A DNA stretch of 64,000 nucleotides from JAJPKK01 sp963781195. Its GTDB lineage: Bacteria; Pseudomonadota; Alphaproteobacteria; Rhizobiales; Xanthobacteraceae. Of this stretch, positions 1-9,700 are shown piece by piece (position 1 is the first letter of the stretch; each line of letters begins with the position of its first letter). The notes below the pieces were generated by a model. It saw nothing but the letters and a program-made list of their open reading frames with translations, made no database searches and was not told the origin of the DNA. The stretch is taken from the NCBI GenBank assembly GCA_963781195.1, contig CAWAEZ010000011.1, positions 62,001 to 126,000 on the forward strand. Direction: 5' to 3'. The position numbers and the translations under genes were made by a program.

Positions 1-714
1 CGTCCAGGTCAGCAGCGGCAACCCGAACATATGCCGCGCCGTCCGCGGCGCAACCGTTGTCAGGTCGGCGACCCGGTAGGCGACGAAATCCGGGCGGCTC
101 TGCCAGCCATGCAGAAGCAATGCCAGTTCCAGTTTGCGGACAGCGCCCAGATGACGCCATTCCGCATGGTCGTAATGCCGCTCGGCGATGATGCCGCGGG
201 CGAGCCGGGGAGCTAGCCGCCGCATCTCGACGACCAGGGCCGGATCGAACGAGGCGACGCCCACCGGACCCGGATAGGCGGCGAGCACGGCGGCGGCGCG
301 GCCGGCGACCCGCAGGTCGCCGTCGAAGCGGCTCTTGAGCTCGATCATCATCGGTGCGCGGCCGTCGACGAGGTCGCACAGCTCGCCGAGCGTCATCATC
401 CGCTCGGCGGTCGCGCGGAACGCCACCTGCCTGAGCGCGGCCGCGGTGAGATCGCGCAGCGCGGCGTCGCCCTCGGCGAGCCGGCCGAGCGCGTCGTCGT
501 GATGCACCATAGCTTCGCCGTCGGCCGTGATCTGCAGGTCGACCTCGATGCCGTAGTGGCCCGCGATGGCCGCGGCAACGGCCCCGGGCATGTTCTCGAC
601 GAGACCGCGGGCGGCATCGTGGAGCCCGCGATGGGCGATCGGCCGGGCGATGAGCCCGGCGAGGTCACGCGCCGCGGAGCGGGCAGGGAGTGGGATCGCG
701 ACCTTCGTGGTCAC
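1..714 (-). CDS. Glycerophosphodiester phosphodiesterase, 3' end outside window
   Basis: GDPD-family (UgpQ-like) enzyme, expected to hydrolyse glycerophosphodiesters to glycerol-3-phosphate plus an alcohol. Reading from a GTG start, the family signature is clear: HRG at residues 28-30, VEN at 39-41, the metal-binding E-x-D (IEVD) at 56-59 and HHDD at 71-74, then a run with IELKSRFDGD. The first 238 codons are present and the C-terminus lies beyond base 1. The GTG overlaps the stop of the upstream RidA-type gene in a GTGA junction (711-714), so the two are translationally coupled. There is no signal peptide, which suggests a cytoplasmic enzyme. Confidence 0.85.
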   Translation of the reverse strand, partial: MTTKVAIPLPARSAARDLAGLIARPIAHRGLHDAARGLVENMPGAVAAAIAGHYGIEVDLQITADGEAMVHHDDALGRLAEGDAALRDLTAAALRQVAFRATAERMMTLGELCDLVDGRAPMMIELKSRFDGDLRVAGRAAAVLAAYPGPVGVASFDPALVVEMRRLAPRLARGIIAERHYDHAEWRHLGAVRKLELALLLHGWQSRPDFVAYRVADLTTVAPRTARHMFGLPLLTWT

Positions 715-1175
715 GACACCTCGAACGTACCCTCGACCTCGACCGCGGCGTCGCTCGGCAGCACGGCGACGCCCACGGTGGTCCGGGCGTGCCTGCCCTT
801 GTCGCCGAACACCGCCACCATGAGATCCGAAGCGCCGTTCATCACCTTCGGGCCCTCGAGAAAGTCCGGCTGGGAATTGATGAAGCCGCCGAGCCGGACC
901 ACGCGGACCACCTTGTCGAGGTCGCCGAGCGCCGCCTTGATCTGCGCCAGCAGGTTGACCGCGCAGGCGTGGGCCGCCGCCTGTCCCTGCTCGATGGAGA
1001 CGCCGCCCCCGAGCTTGCCCTTGGCGACCAGCGCGCCGTCTTTGAAGCAGAGCTGGCCGGAGACGAACAACAGCCGTCCGGATCGCACGAAGCCCACATA
1101 ATTGGCAACGGGCGCCACCGGCGTCGGCAACATGATACCAAGCTCTTCCAGTTTCTTGTCGATCGATCCGGACAT
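711..1175 (-). CDS. RidA/YjgF/UK114-family protein
   Basis: A 154-residue member of the RidA superfamily. Members with the active-site Arg deaminate reactive enamines and imines released by PLP enzymes. The hallmark C-terminal block is present: ARTTVGVAVLPSDAAVEVE, with the Arg that contacts the substrate carboxylate. The N-terminal block FVSGQL is also typical. The start is the ATG at 1175, preceded by an AGGAGG seven bases upstream; a longer reading frame upstream has no such site. The gene ends inside the start of the phosphodiesterase gene (4-base overlap), so the pair is an operon. The exact Rid subfamily and substrate cannot be read from the sequence. Confidence 0.85.
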   Translation of the reverse strand: MSGSIDKKLEELGIMLPTPVAPVANYVGFVRSGRLLFVSGQLCFKDGALVAKGKLGGGVSIEQGQAAAHACAVNLLAQIKAALGDLDKVVRVVRLGGFINSQPDFLEGPKVMNGASDLMVAVFGDKGRHARTTVGVAVLPSDAAVEVEGTFEVS

Positions 1176-1556
1176 ACGCCCCTCCTGCCGTTTGCGGGAG
1201 GGATCATTCGCCGATCGGCCGACTTCTTGCAAGCATGCATGGACCGGGGATTTTAGGAGGGCATATGGGCGCAGTCGCCAGACAATGACCATGATCGCCA
1301 TATGTTCGCGGGCGATAGGTTCGGACCCTCGCCGGTCCCCACTGTTGCGGGGGGCGCGGTTGAATCCTATTGTCACCGATCTGGCCGGCCCGAGTCGCCC
1401 GCCCGCTGGGAGCCGCCCGAACGCCGGGCGGCATGTGAGCGGCGCAAGCCGAACGGGTGGGTTCCAACGGTTGCTCAGGCCGCTCAAGGTGTCGCGCAGG
1501 CGGGCAGGCTCGCCCGGGCGTGGACCGGTGCCGGGTCAGACCACGAGGAGGTTCGA
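1176..1556. other. Divergent intergenic region with no gene
   Basis: About 380 bases separate the RidA-type gene (minus) from the EipB gene (plus). It must hold both promoters. Overlapping open frames here have no ribosome-binding site and no recognisable product. I see no repeat or strong hairpin. Confidence 0.5.
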
Positions 1557-2405
1557 TTGACGCGTGTCCATCTCGCCGTGCCGACGGCCGCCACCTTGGT
1601 GGTGGTCGCGTTCATGGGTCAATCCGGGATCGTCCCGGCGCATGCCTCGACGGTGCTCGCACCCCATCGGGCGGTCTACGATCTCACCCTCACGCGGACC
1701 CGCGGCAAACGCCAGATCGAGTCGGTGCGCGGACGCATCCTCTATGATTTCAACGGCAGCCCCTGCGAGGGCTATGCGCTGCAGTTCCGCCAAGTCTCGG
1801 AGATCGACAGCGGCGAGGGCAAGACGGCGCTGAGCGACCTGCAGGCGACCACGTGGGAGGACGGCGACGCCAAGACGTTCCGCTTCAACTCCCAGAACAC
1901 CGTCAACGACCGCGTCGTCGACAGCGTCAACGGCAATGCCGAGCGCGGCGCTTCGCAGGTCGAGGTCAAGCTGACCAAGCCGGACGAGAAAACCCTCGAT
2001 CTCGCGGCCAAGATCGTGTTTCCGACCGAGCACATGCGCCGCATCATCGATGCGGCGAAGGAAGGCAAGACGCTGTTGGAGCTGCCGGTCTATGACGGCT
2101 CGGAGAACGGCCAGAAGACCTATTCGACCCTCACCGTGATCGGTAAGGAAATCCCCCCCGACGAGAAGAAGCCCGATGACGCGAGCGCCGGCAAGCCGGC
2201 ACTCGCCAAGATGCGCCGCTGGCCGGTGACGATCAGCTATTTCGAGCAGGGTGCCTCCCAGGGCGAGCAGCTCCCGGTCTATGCCATCGGGTTCGAGCTG
2301 TTCGAGAACGGCATCTCCCGCGCGCTCTCGCTCGACTACGGCGATTTCGTCGTGTCGGGAAACATGTCCCAGCTCGAACTCAAGGACGCCCCGGCCTGCA
2401 AATAA
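1557..2405 (+). CDS. eipB: EipB-family (DUF1849) periplasmic envelope protein
   Basis: A 282-residue exported protein of the DUF1849/EipB family. In Brucella, EipB is a periplasmic beta-spiral protein needed for envelope integrity. The chosen start is the TTG at 1557, with AGGAGG five bases upstream, which puts a signal peptide (residues 1 to about 31, ending AHA-S) at the N-terminus. The mature part opens with LAPHRAVYDL, typical of the family. Cysteines at residue 70 (GSPCEGY) and residue 281 (DAPACK) match the conserved disulfide pair described for EipB. It stands alone, divergent from the RidA/GDPD operon. The family assignment is from memory of its signature. Confidence 0.75.
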   Translation: MTRVHLAVPTAATLVVVAFMGQSGIVPAHASTVLAPHRAVYDLTLTRTRGKRQIESVRGRILYDFNGSPCEGYALQFRQVSEIDSGEGKTALSDLQATTWEDGDAKTFRFNSQNTVNDRVVDSVNGNAERGASQVEVKLTKPDEKTLDLAAKIVFPTEHMRRIIDAAKEGKTLLELPVYDGSENGQKTYSTLTVIGKEIPPDEKKPDDASAGKPALAKMRRWPVTISYFEQGASQGEQLPVYAIGFELFENGISRALSLDYGDFVVSGNMSQLELKDAPACK

Positions 2406-2643
2406 CGGCCATCTGCCCGGCCGGCAGCAGGCTTTCCTTTAAGACCTCATCCTGAAGAGGATGTCGATGCGCCGTCTCGAACGATGGCGGCGCGCGGAGA
2501 GGGCCGTCGCCTTGCCGCATTCGCCATCCGGCGGGCGGCAAACCTGTCGCGCGAACGTCCGACAAGTCAGCTAATCTTCCCACCCGTTTTGCGCACGCGG
2601 CGTCGCGCGGGTCGGGGAATTGCGATTGTCGGGAGGACGGATC

Positions 2644-3888
2644 ATGGCCGGGAAGATCATCAGGAACGCCACGCTTCTCGACATCGGGGCGGCCGCGCTC
2701 AGGCCCGGGGCCTCGCTGCGGATCGAAGGAGACAGCATCGTCGAGGTCGCCGACGACGGACGCGGCCTCACGGGTGGGGATGACGTCGAGGGCATCGACG
2801 CCGCCGGCCGGACCGTGATGCCGGGGCTGATCGACGCTCACGTCCACGCCGCCCTCACCACGGTGGACCTTGCGGCGCTGGTGCGCCGGTCGGCGTCGTG
2901 GATCGCGATCGAGACCAAGCTCATCCTCGAGGGCATGCTGCGCCGCGGTTTCACCACGGTGCGCGATTCCGGCGGTCTCGATGCCGGCATCTCGAGCGCG
3001 CTCGACCGCGGCCTGATCAAGGGGCCTCGCGTCTTCCGTTCCGGCCGTGTGCTCAGCCAGACCGGCGGCCATGGCGACCTCCTGCCGGTCGGCGATCATC
3101 CCCAGATCTGCGCCTGCGCGATCCGCACCACCGCCTTCAGCCATATCGCCGACGGTGCCGACGCCGTGCGGCGGGCGGCGCGGGAGGAGCTCAAGGCCGG
3201 CGCCCACCACCTCAAGATCATGGCCGGCGGCGGCGTCGCCACGCCCTACGACCCGATCGACATGGTGCAATACACCGCAGACGAGATGCGCGCGGCGGTG
3301 GAGGAGGCGCAGGCCCGCCGCACCTACGTCTCCGCGCATGCCTACATCCCGGAGTTGATCCAGCGTGCCGTGAAAGCCGGCGTGCGCTCGATCGAGCACG
3401 GCAACCTGATCGACGAGGCGTCCGCCCGCGTGATGGCGGAAAACGGCGCCTTTCTCGTGCCGACGCTCGTCACCTACGATCAGATCGCCGCGCTCGGGAA
3501 ATCCCTCAAGTTTCCGGAAGAAAGCCTGCGAAAGCTCGGGGATGTTCTCGACAAGGGCCTGCGCGCGATCGAGATCGCGCTCGCCGCGGGCGTCAAGGTG
3601 GGGCTCGGCACCGACCTGCTCGGCGAAACCCACGTCGCCCAGAGCAAGGAGCTTGCGTTGCGCGCGCAGGTCCAGAGCAACGCGGACGTCCTGCGCGCGG
3701 CGACCCTCGTCAATGCCGAGCTTCTTCAGCACACCGGAAAGCTCGGCGTTCTCGCGCCGGGCGCATTTGCGGACCTGCTCATCGTCGACGGCAACCCTCT
3801 CGAGGATCTCGGCGTGCTGAGCGGGCAGGGCGAGCACATCGCCCTCATCATGCGCGGCGGCACCGTGTTCAAGAACGCGCTCAATTAG
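2644..3888 (+). CDS. Metal-dependent amidohydrolase
   Basis: A 414-residue amidohydrolase-superfamily enzyme of the imidazolonepropionase/Xaa-Pro dipeptidase-like branch. It has an N-terminal beta-sandwich piece, then MPGLIDAHVH with the metal-binding HxH at residues 66 and 68. A likely bridging lysine lies in LKIMAGGGVATPYDPI, further metal or substrate histidines in SAHAY and SIEHGN, and the catalytic Asp in GLGTD. The C-terminal GAFADLLIVDGNPLED is typical. The start at 2644 has GGGAGG seven bases upstream and is preferred over an ATG eight codons earlier. There is no signal peptide. The substrate is unknown, with dipeptides, carbamates or cyclic amides all possible. Confidence 0.8.
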   Translation: MAGKIIRNATLLDIGAAALRPGASLRIEGDSIVEVADDGRGLTGGDDVEGIDAAGRTVMPGLIDAHVHAALTTVDLAALVRRSASWIAIETKLILEGMLRRGFTTVRDSGGLDAGISSALDRGLIKGPRVFRSGRVLSQTGGHGDLLPVGDHPQICACAIRTTAFSHIADGADAVRRAAREELKAGAHHLKIMAGGGVATPYDPIDMVQYTADEMRAAVEEAQARRTYVSAHAYIPELIQRAVKAGVRSIEHGNLIDEASARVMAENGAFLVPTLVTYDQIAALGKSLKFPEESLRKLGDVLDKGLRAIEIALAAGVKVGLGTDLLGETHVAQSKELALRAQVQSNADVLRAATLVNAELLQHTGKLGVLAPGAFADLLIVDGNPLEDLGVLSGQGEHIALIMRGGTVFKNALN

Positions 3889-4063
3889 AGCCGCAGCGCC
3901 GCGTCGACTCGACCGTGGCGTCCGGGACCTACGACGAGGAGTTCAAGCCTGCCCGGCGCAACACTCCGCAGGCGCTGGACGACGTCTTGGCTGAGCGCTA
4001 AAAACGCCCGGAGCAACGGCGTGGGATGGGATAGCCAGCCGCGTTAGGCGCTCGCACGCGGCG

Positions 4064-5362
4064 CTACTCCTTCGCCTCGTCATCGAGCGCGATGCCGCGG
4101 ATCACGGCGTCGCGGCCGAACTTCGCCCGCAGCGCATCGACCGCGTGCTCGGCGGCGGCGTTGCGGCGGCCATCGACGTCGACGAGATCGGCAGGGTCCG
4201 CCAGCGCGGCGTCGGCGAGCGCACTCACGCCGATGCCGATGAGACGGAATCGGGTGCCGTCGGTCTCGCGTCCCAACAGCTCGCGGCCGGCAGCAAAGAT
4301 CTTCGCCGCGAGTTGGGTCGGTGAAGCGAGCGAGCGGGCGCGGGTGCGCAGGCGGAAATCCGCGGTCTTGAGCTTCAGCGTCACCGTCGCGCCGGCGAGC
4401 TCCTTGGCCTTGAGACGCGCCGAGACCTTCTCGGTAAGGTCCCACAGATGACGGGTGAGCAGCCGCAGCGCCGCGACATCCTCGGTCAGCGTCGTCTCTG
4501 CCGAAACGCTCTTGGTCTCGCGGTCCGGGCTGACCGGGCGCGCGTCGATGCCGCGGGAGAGCCGCGCGAGCCGCATCCCCTCGGCTCCGAACCGGCGCAT
4601 CAGCGTCGTCTCGTCGGCGCGTTGCAGGTCGCCGATGGTGCGGAAGCCTTCCTTCATCAGGCTCGCACCCATGGCCTTGCCGACGCCCCAGATGAACGTC
4701 ACCGGCTTCGGCGCCAGGAACGCGGGCGCCTCGGCGGCGCCGAGTACCGAGAAGCCGCGCGGCTTGTCGAGGTCGGACGCGATCTTGGCGAGGAACTTGT
4801 TGTGCGAAAGACCGATCGAGACGGTGATGCCGATCTCCTGCTCGATGCGGCGCGCGAATCGCGCCAGCGCCTTCGCCGGCGCCATGCCGTGCAGCCGTTC
4901 GGTGCCGCCGAGATCGAGGAAAGCCTCGTCGATCGACAGCGGTTCGACCAGCGGCGTGAGGTCGAGCATGCGTGTACGCACCTCGCGCCCGGCGTGGGCA
5001 TATTTCGTCATGTCGGGCCGCACCACCTCCGCATGCGGACACAGCCGCCGCGCTTCGAACATCGGCATCGCCGAGCGGACCCCATAGGTGCGCGCGATGT
5101 AGCAGGCGGTGGCGACGACGCCGCGATGGCCGCCGCCGACGATCAGCGGCTTGTCGCGCAGCGCCGGGTTGTCGCGCTTCTCGATTGCGGCGTAGAACGC
5201 GTCGCAGTCCACATGGGCGATGGCGAGGCGCAGCAGCTCGGGGTGGCGCGCCAGCCGCGGCGACCCGCAGGCGGAACAGCGCGCAGCGCCCGCGGCGGCG
5301 TCGGCAAGGCAGTCACGGCAGAAGCCGACCATCGCTGCGTCCGGATTGGTTTGCGGCATCAT
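4064..5362 (-). CDS. dinB: DNA polymerase IV (Y family) with N-terminal zinc ribbon
   Basis: Error-prone translesion polymerase of 432 residues. The palm catalytic acids are in AHVDCDAFYAAIE (around 50-62) and SIDEAFLDL; the helix-hairpin-helix and little-finger regions follow. The N-terminus carries an extra zinc-ribbon-like segment with Cys at 15, 18, 29 and 32 (CRDC and CSAC), which E. coli DinB lacks but which I recall from rhizobial DinB proteins. It is monocistronic, on the opposite strand to its neighbours. No LexA-type operator was identified with confidence upstream. Confidence 0.9.
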   Translation of the reverse strand: MMPQTNPDAAMVGFCRDCLADAAAGAARCSACGSPRLARHPELLRLAIAHVDCDAFYAAIEKRDNPALRDKPLIVGGGHRGVVATACYIARTYGVRSAMPMFEARRLCPHAEVVRPDMTKYAHAGREVRTRMLDLTPLVEPLSIDEAFLDLGGTERLHGMAPAKALARFARRIEQEIGITVSIGLSHNKFLAKIASDLDKPRGFSVLGAAEAPAFLAPKPVTFIWGVGKAMGASLMKEGFRTIGDLQRADETTLMRRFGAEGMRLARLSRGIDARPVSPDRETKSVSAETTLTEDVAALRLLTRHLWDLTEKVSARLKAKELAGATVTLKLKTADFRLRTRARSLASPTQLAAKIFAAGRELLGRETDGTRFRLIGIGVSALADAALADPADLVDVDGRRNAAAEHAVDALRAKFGRDAVIRGIALDDEAKE

Positions 5363-5500
5363 AGCCTGAGTCCGGGTTCGTCTCTGAGTACGTTTCGAGA
5401 CCTCGCCGGACGCGGCGCGGCCGGTTCCCGGGGTCTTCTGTTCGCGGCCGATATGCGTCTATAATCAGCACGACAGCGGAATAGCCAAAGGATCAAGCCG

Positions 5501-5875
5501 GTGAAGGCGTTAAGGCTCCTCCTGTGCCTCGGGCTCGCGGCCTGCGCCGACATGGAGACCAAGCCGTGGTATCGCGCCGACGGCAATCCGGGGGCGCCGG
5601 ACCAGCTCGAGGCCGCCAAGGCGACCTGCCGCGACGAAATGCAGAAAGCAGTCGCGGCGACCAACCGCGCGGCCGCGCTCGACCGCAACGTGGGCCGCCC
5701 CGACATCTACGACACCTGCATGTCGCGGCAGGGCTATAGCGATTCCAAGAATTTCGTCCCCGCCGCGACCACGCCGGGCGCCCCGCCCGCCGCCGCGGGA
5801 GCCCCGCCGCCGCAGCCCTCCGCGGACTGCCGCAAGCCGGCGGACCTTCGGATGTGGCTGCCGCTCTGTCCGTGA
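5501..5875 (+). CDS. Small proline-rich putative lipoprotein
   Basis: A 124-residue protein that I do not recognise. The GTG start (upstream AAAGGA) gives MKALRLLLCLGLAACADME, a short signal peptide ending in a lipobox (LAAC, lipidated Cys at about residue 15), so it is probably an inner- or outer-membrane lipoprotein. The mature part has three further cysteines in the first two thirds (ATCRDEM, DTCMSRQGY, SADCRKP) and a final one in LCP, with an Ala/Pro-rich linker before the tail. The CMSRQGY motif is common in small alphaproteobacterial lipoproteins of unknown role. Confidence 0.7.
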   Translation: MKALRLLLCLGLAACADMETKPWYRADGNPGAPDQLEAAKATCRDEMQKAVAATNRAAALDRNVGRPDIYDTCMSRQGYSDSKNFVPAATTPGAPPAAAGAPPPQPSADCRKPADLRMWLPLCP

Positions 5876-6119
5876 GACGTCGGCGCAGCGACGCGCTACC
5901 ACTTCGTCCCGCGAGGTCGTGATCAAAACCGCTCCTCCGCGCCACTCCCTGCGAGGATCGGCTCTGCGGGATGCCGCAGCCGAGGACGACCGCGGCGGCA
6001 GCGCCTGGGTCGGGCGTGTTCATCGATCACGCCTTTTCCGCACCCGTCTCGACGATGTGTCCAACGGCCGCGACAATGGCCCGGGGCGGAGCCAATGACT
6101 GCAAGGCGAGGGAGCTGCA

Positions 6120-6857
6120 ATGAAATGGGCCGCGAGCGTTGCGCAGATCGACCCGCCGCGCTGGATGGCGATCACGCTCGCCCTTACCGCCGGATTCGTC
6201 GATGCCTGCACCTTCGTGGGGCTGTTCGGGTTCTTCATCGCCCAGCTTACCGGAAGCTACGTGATTGCCGGCTCCTCGCTGGTGGCGCCCGGCTGGCCGG
6301 AGACGACGGTGTTGCTCGCGGTTCCCATGTTCTTCGCCGGCGGCGTCGCGGCGACGCTGCTGGTCACGGCCGCCGCAGCCAACGGCCTGCCGGCGCTCGC
6401 GTGCGCGCTCGGTTTCGAAACGGTGCTGCTCGCGGTCTTGGCCGTGATCATGGGATCGGGGGCGCCGTTCCCCAATTCGCCGCCGCCCGCCGCATTCATC
6501 GCGGTGCTGGTCGGCCTGTCCGCCATGGGCGTGCAGAGCGCCCTGGTGCGCCTGCTGCTGCGCGGGGTCGCCTCCACCAACGTGATGACCACCAACACCA
6601 CGCAGATCGCGATCGACGCGACCCAGGCCACGCTCGCCTGGGCGCTCCGCCGCGACGGCAGTCCCGAACTCGCGCGTGAGCACGAGGCGGCATGCCGCCG
6701 GCTGGGCGCGAGCCTGCCGTTGCCGCTCGCGTTTTTCGCCGGCACCATGAGCGGCGGCGTGACCTACACCGCGCTCGGACCGTGGATCCTGATCCTGCCC
6801 GCCGCGGCGGTCGGCGCGCTCACGCTGTGGGCGCTGCGCCGCGAGACGAAGGGATAG
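6120..6857 (+). CDS. DUF1275 (YoaK-family) membrane protein
   Basis: A 245-residue polytopic membrane protein of the DUF1275/YoaK family, with about six hydrophobic segments. The family-typical first helix has ALTAGFVDACTFVGLFGFF followed by a TGSYV motif. The loop with STNVMTTNTTQ around residues 155-165 is also characteristic. The function of the family is unknown. The gene stands alone and ends just before a convergent hypothetical gene. Confidence 0.75.
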   Translation: MKWAASVAQIDPPRWMAITLALTAGFVDACTFVGLFGFFIAQLTGSYVIAGSSLVAPGWPETTVLLAVPMFFAGGVAATLLVTAAAANGLPALACALGFETVLLAVLAVIMGSGAPFPNSPPPAAFIAVLVGLSAMGVQSALVRLLLRGVASTNVMTTNTTQIAIDATQATLAWALRRDGSPELAREHEAACRRLGASLPLPLAFFAGTMSGGVTYTALGPWILILPAAAVGALTLWALRRETKG

Positions 6858-6947
6858 GCGGCAGCGTCGAAGCGCACGCCTCCCTCTATGACGCTCCCTC
6901 TTTGCCGCTCCTCGCAATGCATCATGTCTGTCGACGTGACGACGACT

Positions 6948-7733
6948 TCAACGGCACGGTTTTGATGACGCCGGCCGAATGTGGGTCGCGAGTTCGGGCG
7001 CTGAACTTCCAAAATCGGCTGAGGTGAAATAGCCCGCGGCAGTCACGCTCGCGATGCCCGCGAACAACTCCGCGGTGTCGTCGACATCATCATCATCGCC
7101 GCCCGCCGGGTCCATCGCCTTCATCCGCCCGGCGAGGTCTTTGTACATCTGTTCCTGCGCGGTCAAGGGAGTGGTGCGCTCCTTCTCCCTCTTCTTGAAA
7201 GCGAGCTCCCTGCGATATTTTTTAAGATAGAACGAAACAGCCTTGACGATCTTTGCCCGTTCCTCGGCCCTGCAAAAACGACTTTTGTCCTCGGTCATGA
7301 GACAGTTCAGCGCCAGACCTGCAACCTCATATTCGAATTTCAATATCCCATTCGCTTCATCGAGTGCACGGTTGGTCCAGCCCGGGTGTCTCCAGGGTCG
7401 AACCGAGTTGAGGCGCTCGAAGCACCGGGAACTCGGCGCGGCGATGATGGCGAATTCGAACGTTCGTCCAGCTTCGCCGGTCGTCAAACGCTGCCGGATG
7501 GTATCCAATGGTGGCACGTCGGAGGTAACGATCGGGGCCCCCGCAGCGGCAGAGTCTGCTCGCGAGGGTTGGCTCGGCGTCATCCTCAAAAAAAGCACGA
7601 CGCATGCCGCGACGGCGACGAACGCTGCGCCGAACAGCAGAACGTCGACAACACCCATCTCCTCGTCCGAACTCGGGGCCCCGCAATTGCCGCCCATTGC
7701 GCGTACTTTGATGGCGAGACTGTAACGAAACAT
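6948..7733 (-). CDS. Hypothetical membrane-anchored protein
   Basis: Not recognised. One hydrophobic helix (GVVDVLLFGAAFVAVAACVV) near the N-terminus is followed by a soluble region with three or four Cys, a basic KK/RR stretch (KKYRRELAFKKREKE) and a short acidic run (GGDDDDVDD). The start is uncertain: the ATG at 7733 is used here, while 7658 would begin right at the membrane helix but has GAGGAG touching the start codon. The composition is less GC-rich than its neighbours, which fits an accessory gene. It is probably anchored in the inner membrane with its bulk in the periplasm. Confidence 0.5.
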   Translation of the reverse strand: MFRYSLAIKVRAMGGNCGAPSSDEEMGVVDVLLFGAAFVAVAACVVLFLRMTPSQPSRADSAAAGAPIVTSDVPPLDTIRQRLTTGEAGRTFEFAIIAAPSSRCFERLNSVRPWRHPGWTNRALDEANGILKFEYEVAGLALNCLMTEDKSRFCRAEERAKIVKAVSFYLKKYRRELAFKKREKERTTPLTAQEQMYKDLAGRMKAMDPAGGDDDDVDDTAELFAGIASVTAAGYFTSADFGSSAPELATHIRPASSKPCR

Positions 7734-8101
7734 GCTCCGGGAGGTTTTTGCCCCGCTTACCGAAAGACATATCCCATCTCTTTCAACAAAGTTTTCGGCT
7801 GTAGGCCTCGCTTGACGTGCCGCGCCCTGGCGCCGCTGCCCTGGCAATGCCGAACAAAGGTCTAATCGACGCGGATTAATTATCGGTCGATGCGATACCT
7901 CCTAAATCGGTCTACTTGCGGCATCGCATCGTCACGTCGGTGGGGCCCGCGTGCGGGCTCGCAATCGGTTCCGGCAACCTCGTCGATGGGCCGCTTTTGG
8001 GTGGGGCACCGACAGCCGGAATTGGCCACCGATGGAGCCGCCGCAGGGAGCAGCCCGACAGGGAAATGCTCGCCACCAGCCACGACTTCCGGCGGCTGGT
8101 C

Positions 8102-9649
8102 TCAGCGCGTCGCGAGATCAAGCGCGCCGGTGAGGTCGCCCATCGGCGGGCTGCCGCTCGCCGCGAGGGCGGCGTCGCGCTCGGTGATGCCGGGCAGGTT
8201 CGGCAGCCCGAAGCGCCGGGTGATGAAGCGCAGGATCGAGGTGGTATCGTAGAGGGTATGATCGACGTGGTGCCGTTTGGCGAACGGCGACACGATGAGT
8301 GCCGGCACGCGGTTGCCCGGGCCCCAGCGGTCGGCCTTCGGCGGGCCGACATGGTCCCAGAAGCCGCCATTCTCGTCATAGGTCACAACCACCAGCATGT
8401 GCGGCCATTGCGGGCTCTTCTGCAGGTGCCGGACGACGTCGAGGGTGTGACGGTCGCCCAACAGTACGTCGGCATAGCCGGGGTGCTCGTTCAGGTTTCC
8501 CTGCGGCTTATAGAAGGTCACCGGCGGCAGCGATCCGTCGTCGATCGCCTTGATGAAGGCGACGCCGTCGACGCCGCCGTCGCGCAAGTGCTCGGCGCGC
8601 GCAGCGGTGCCGGGTGCCATGGCGGCGAAATAGTTGAAAGGCTGGTGGTGGTACTGAAAGATCGGCGGCGGCGATACCCTGATCCCGTCGAGCGTCGCCT
8701 CCCAGGCGCCCGCATACCATGCCCATCCGATCCCCTTGGCCGAAAGCAGGTCGCCGATGGTGGGCTCGGTCTGCGGCGGCAGCACGCTGCCGCTCGCCGG
8801 ATCGGCCAAGCGAGGATCGCCATCCTTGGCCGGCTTGACGGCGCTCGGCTGATAGGGCGGCTGCATCGTGTTGACGGAATAGAAGTCGGGGGTCAGCGCG
8901 CCGTCGCGGACGAATTTCGGCGGCCCGTCGAGCGCCGATTTCGGCGAATTGTCGGCGAGCTTCAGGCTCACGCCGTCGGCATCGACCACCGAGATCTGGC
9001 CCTTGGCGGGGCTCTGGTCCGCATCGGGATATTTCGGCGTGCAGGAGCAGATCAGCCAGAAATGGTTGAGGTAGGAGCCGCCGAACGCCGCCATGAAGAA
9101 GTTGTCGGCGAGGGTGTACTCGTGCGCCACGTCCCACAGCGGGAGATCGCCGGCATGGGTCGCGTAATGGCCCATCACGAGCGCACCCTTGTCGGCGAAG
9201 GCGACGAATCTGTCGTTCTTGCCGCCGTGGATCTGCATGATGTTCTGATAGAACAGGTGCCAGGGGCTCTGCGTGATGACGTCGAGCCCGATGTGGAAGC
9301 CGTTGGGATCGTCGATCGCAAACGGCGCGTTCTTCAGGTGCTGGGTCTGCGCCTCGGTCACCGGCGGGGTCACGCCGCGCACCGTGAGCCCGCCCCATAC
9401 CGGCGGAAGCTCCTTGAGAACGCTGCCGTCGCGGTCGTGCTGGACGGCCATGTCGGGAGTGACATTCTGCAGGCCGTCGGCGTCGGGGAAGAAACCGTAG
9501 AGGTGGTCGAGACCGCGATTCTCGGCATAGATGACGACGACGGTCTGGATCTCATCAAGGCTCCGCGCCGGCGGGGTCTGCGCGTGCAGGCCGGCGCTCG
9601 CGCAGGTCGCTGCCCAAGCCGTCGCAAGAAGCGTAATCTTTCCGTTCAT
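8102..9649 (-). CDS. AcpA-type acid phosphatase / phospholipase C family phosphoesterase
   Basis: A 515-residue secreted phosphoesterase (PF04185 family, which includes phospholipase C and the Francisella acid phosphatase AcpA). A signal peptide covers residues 1 to about 23 (ending LHAQ). Family motifs are present: VVIYAENRGLDHLYGFFPDA near the N-terminus (metal-binding Glu and Asn), ADNFFMAAFGGSYLNHFWLI, and the C-terminal TYDENGGFWDHVGPP with metal-binding Asp and His. It is divergent from the di-haem peroxidase gene across about 50 bases, so the two share a promoter region. Probable role: release of phosphate from organic phosphate in the periplasm or outside. The substrate is not determinable. 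Confidence 0.8.
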   Translation of the reverse strand: MNGKITLLATAWAATCASAGLHAQTPPARSLDEIQTVVVIYAENRGLDHLYGFFPDADGLQNVTPDMAVQHDRDGSVLKELPPVWGGLTVRGVTPPVTEAQTQHLKNAPFAIDDPNGFHIGLDVITQSPWHLFYQNIMQIHGGKNDRFVAFADKGALVMGHYATHAGDLPLWDVAHEYTLADNFFMAAFGGSYLNHFWLICSCTPKYPDADQSPAKGQISVVDADGVSLKLADNSPKSALDGPPKFVRDGALTPDFYSVNTMQPPYQPSAVKPAKDGDPRLADPASGSVLPPQTEPTIGDLLSAKGIGWAWYAGAWEATLDGIRVSPPPIFQYHHQPFNYFAAMAPGTAARAEHLRDGGVDGVAFIKAIDDGSLPPVTFYKPQGNLNEHPGYADVLLGDRHTLDVVRHLQKSPQWPHMLVVVTYDENGGFWDHVGPPKADRWGPGNRVPALIVSPFAKRHHVDHTLYDTTSILRFITRRFGLPNLPGITERDAALAASGSPPMGDLTGALDLATR

Positions 9650-9700
9650 CGAAACCCTGCCGTAAGCGTAAGTTATCTTGAGGTTCCTTGGTATCGCACC

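Noticed and set aside
7916..9700. Long in-frame extension upstream of the di-haem peroxidase
   Set aside because: It runs antisense to the phosphoesterase gene and would bury the signal peptide inside the protein; ATG 9701 gives the expected exported protein.
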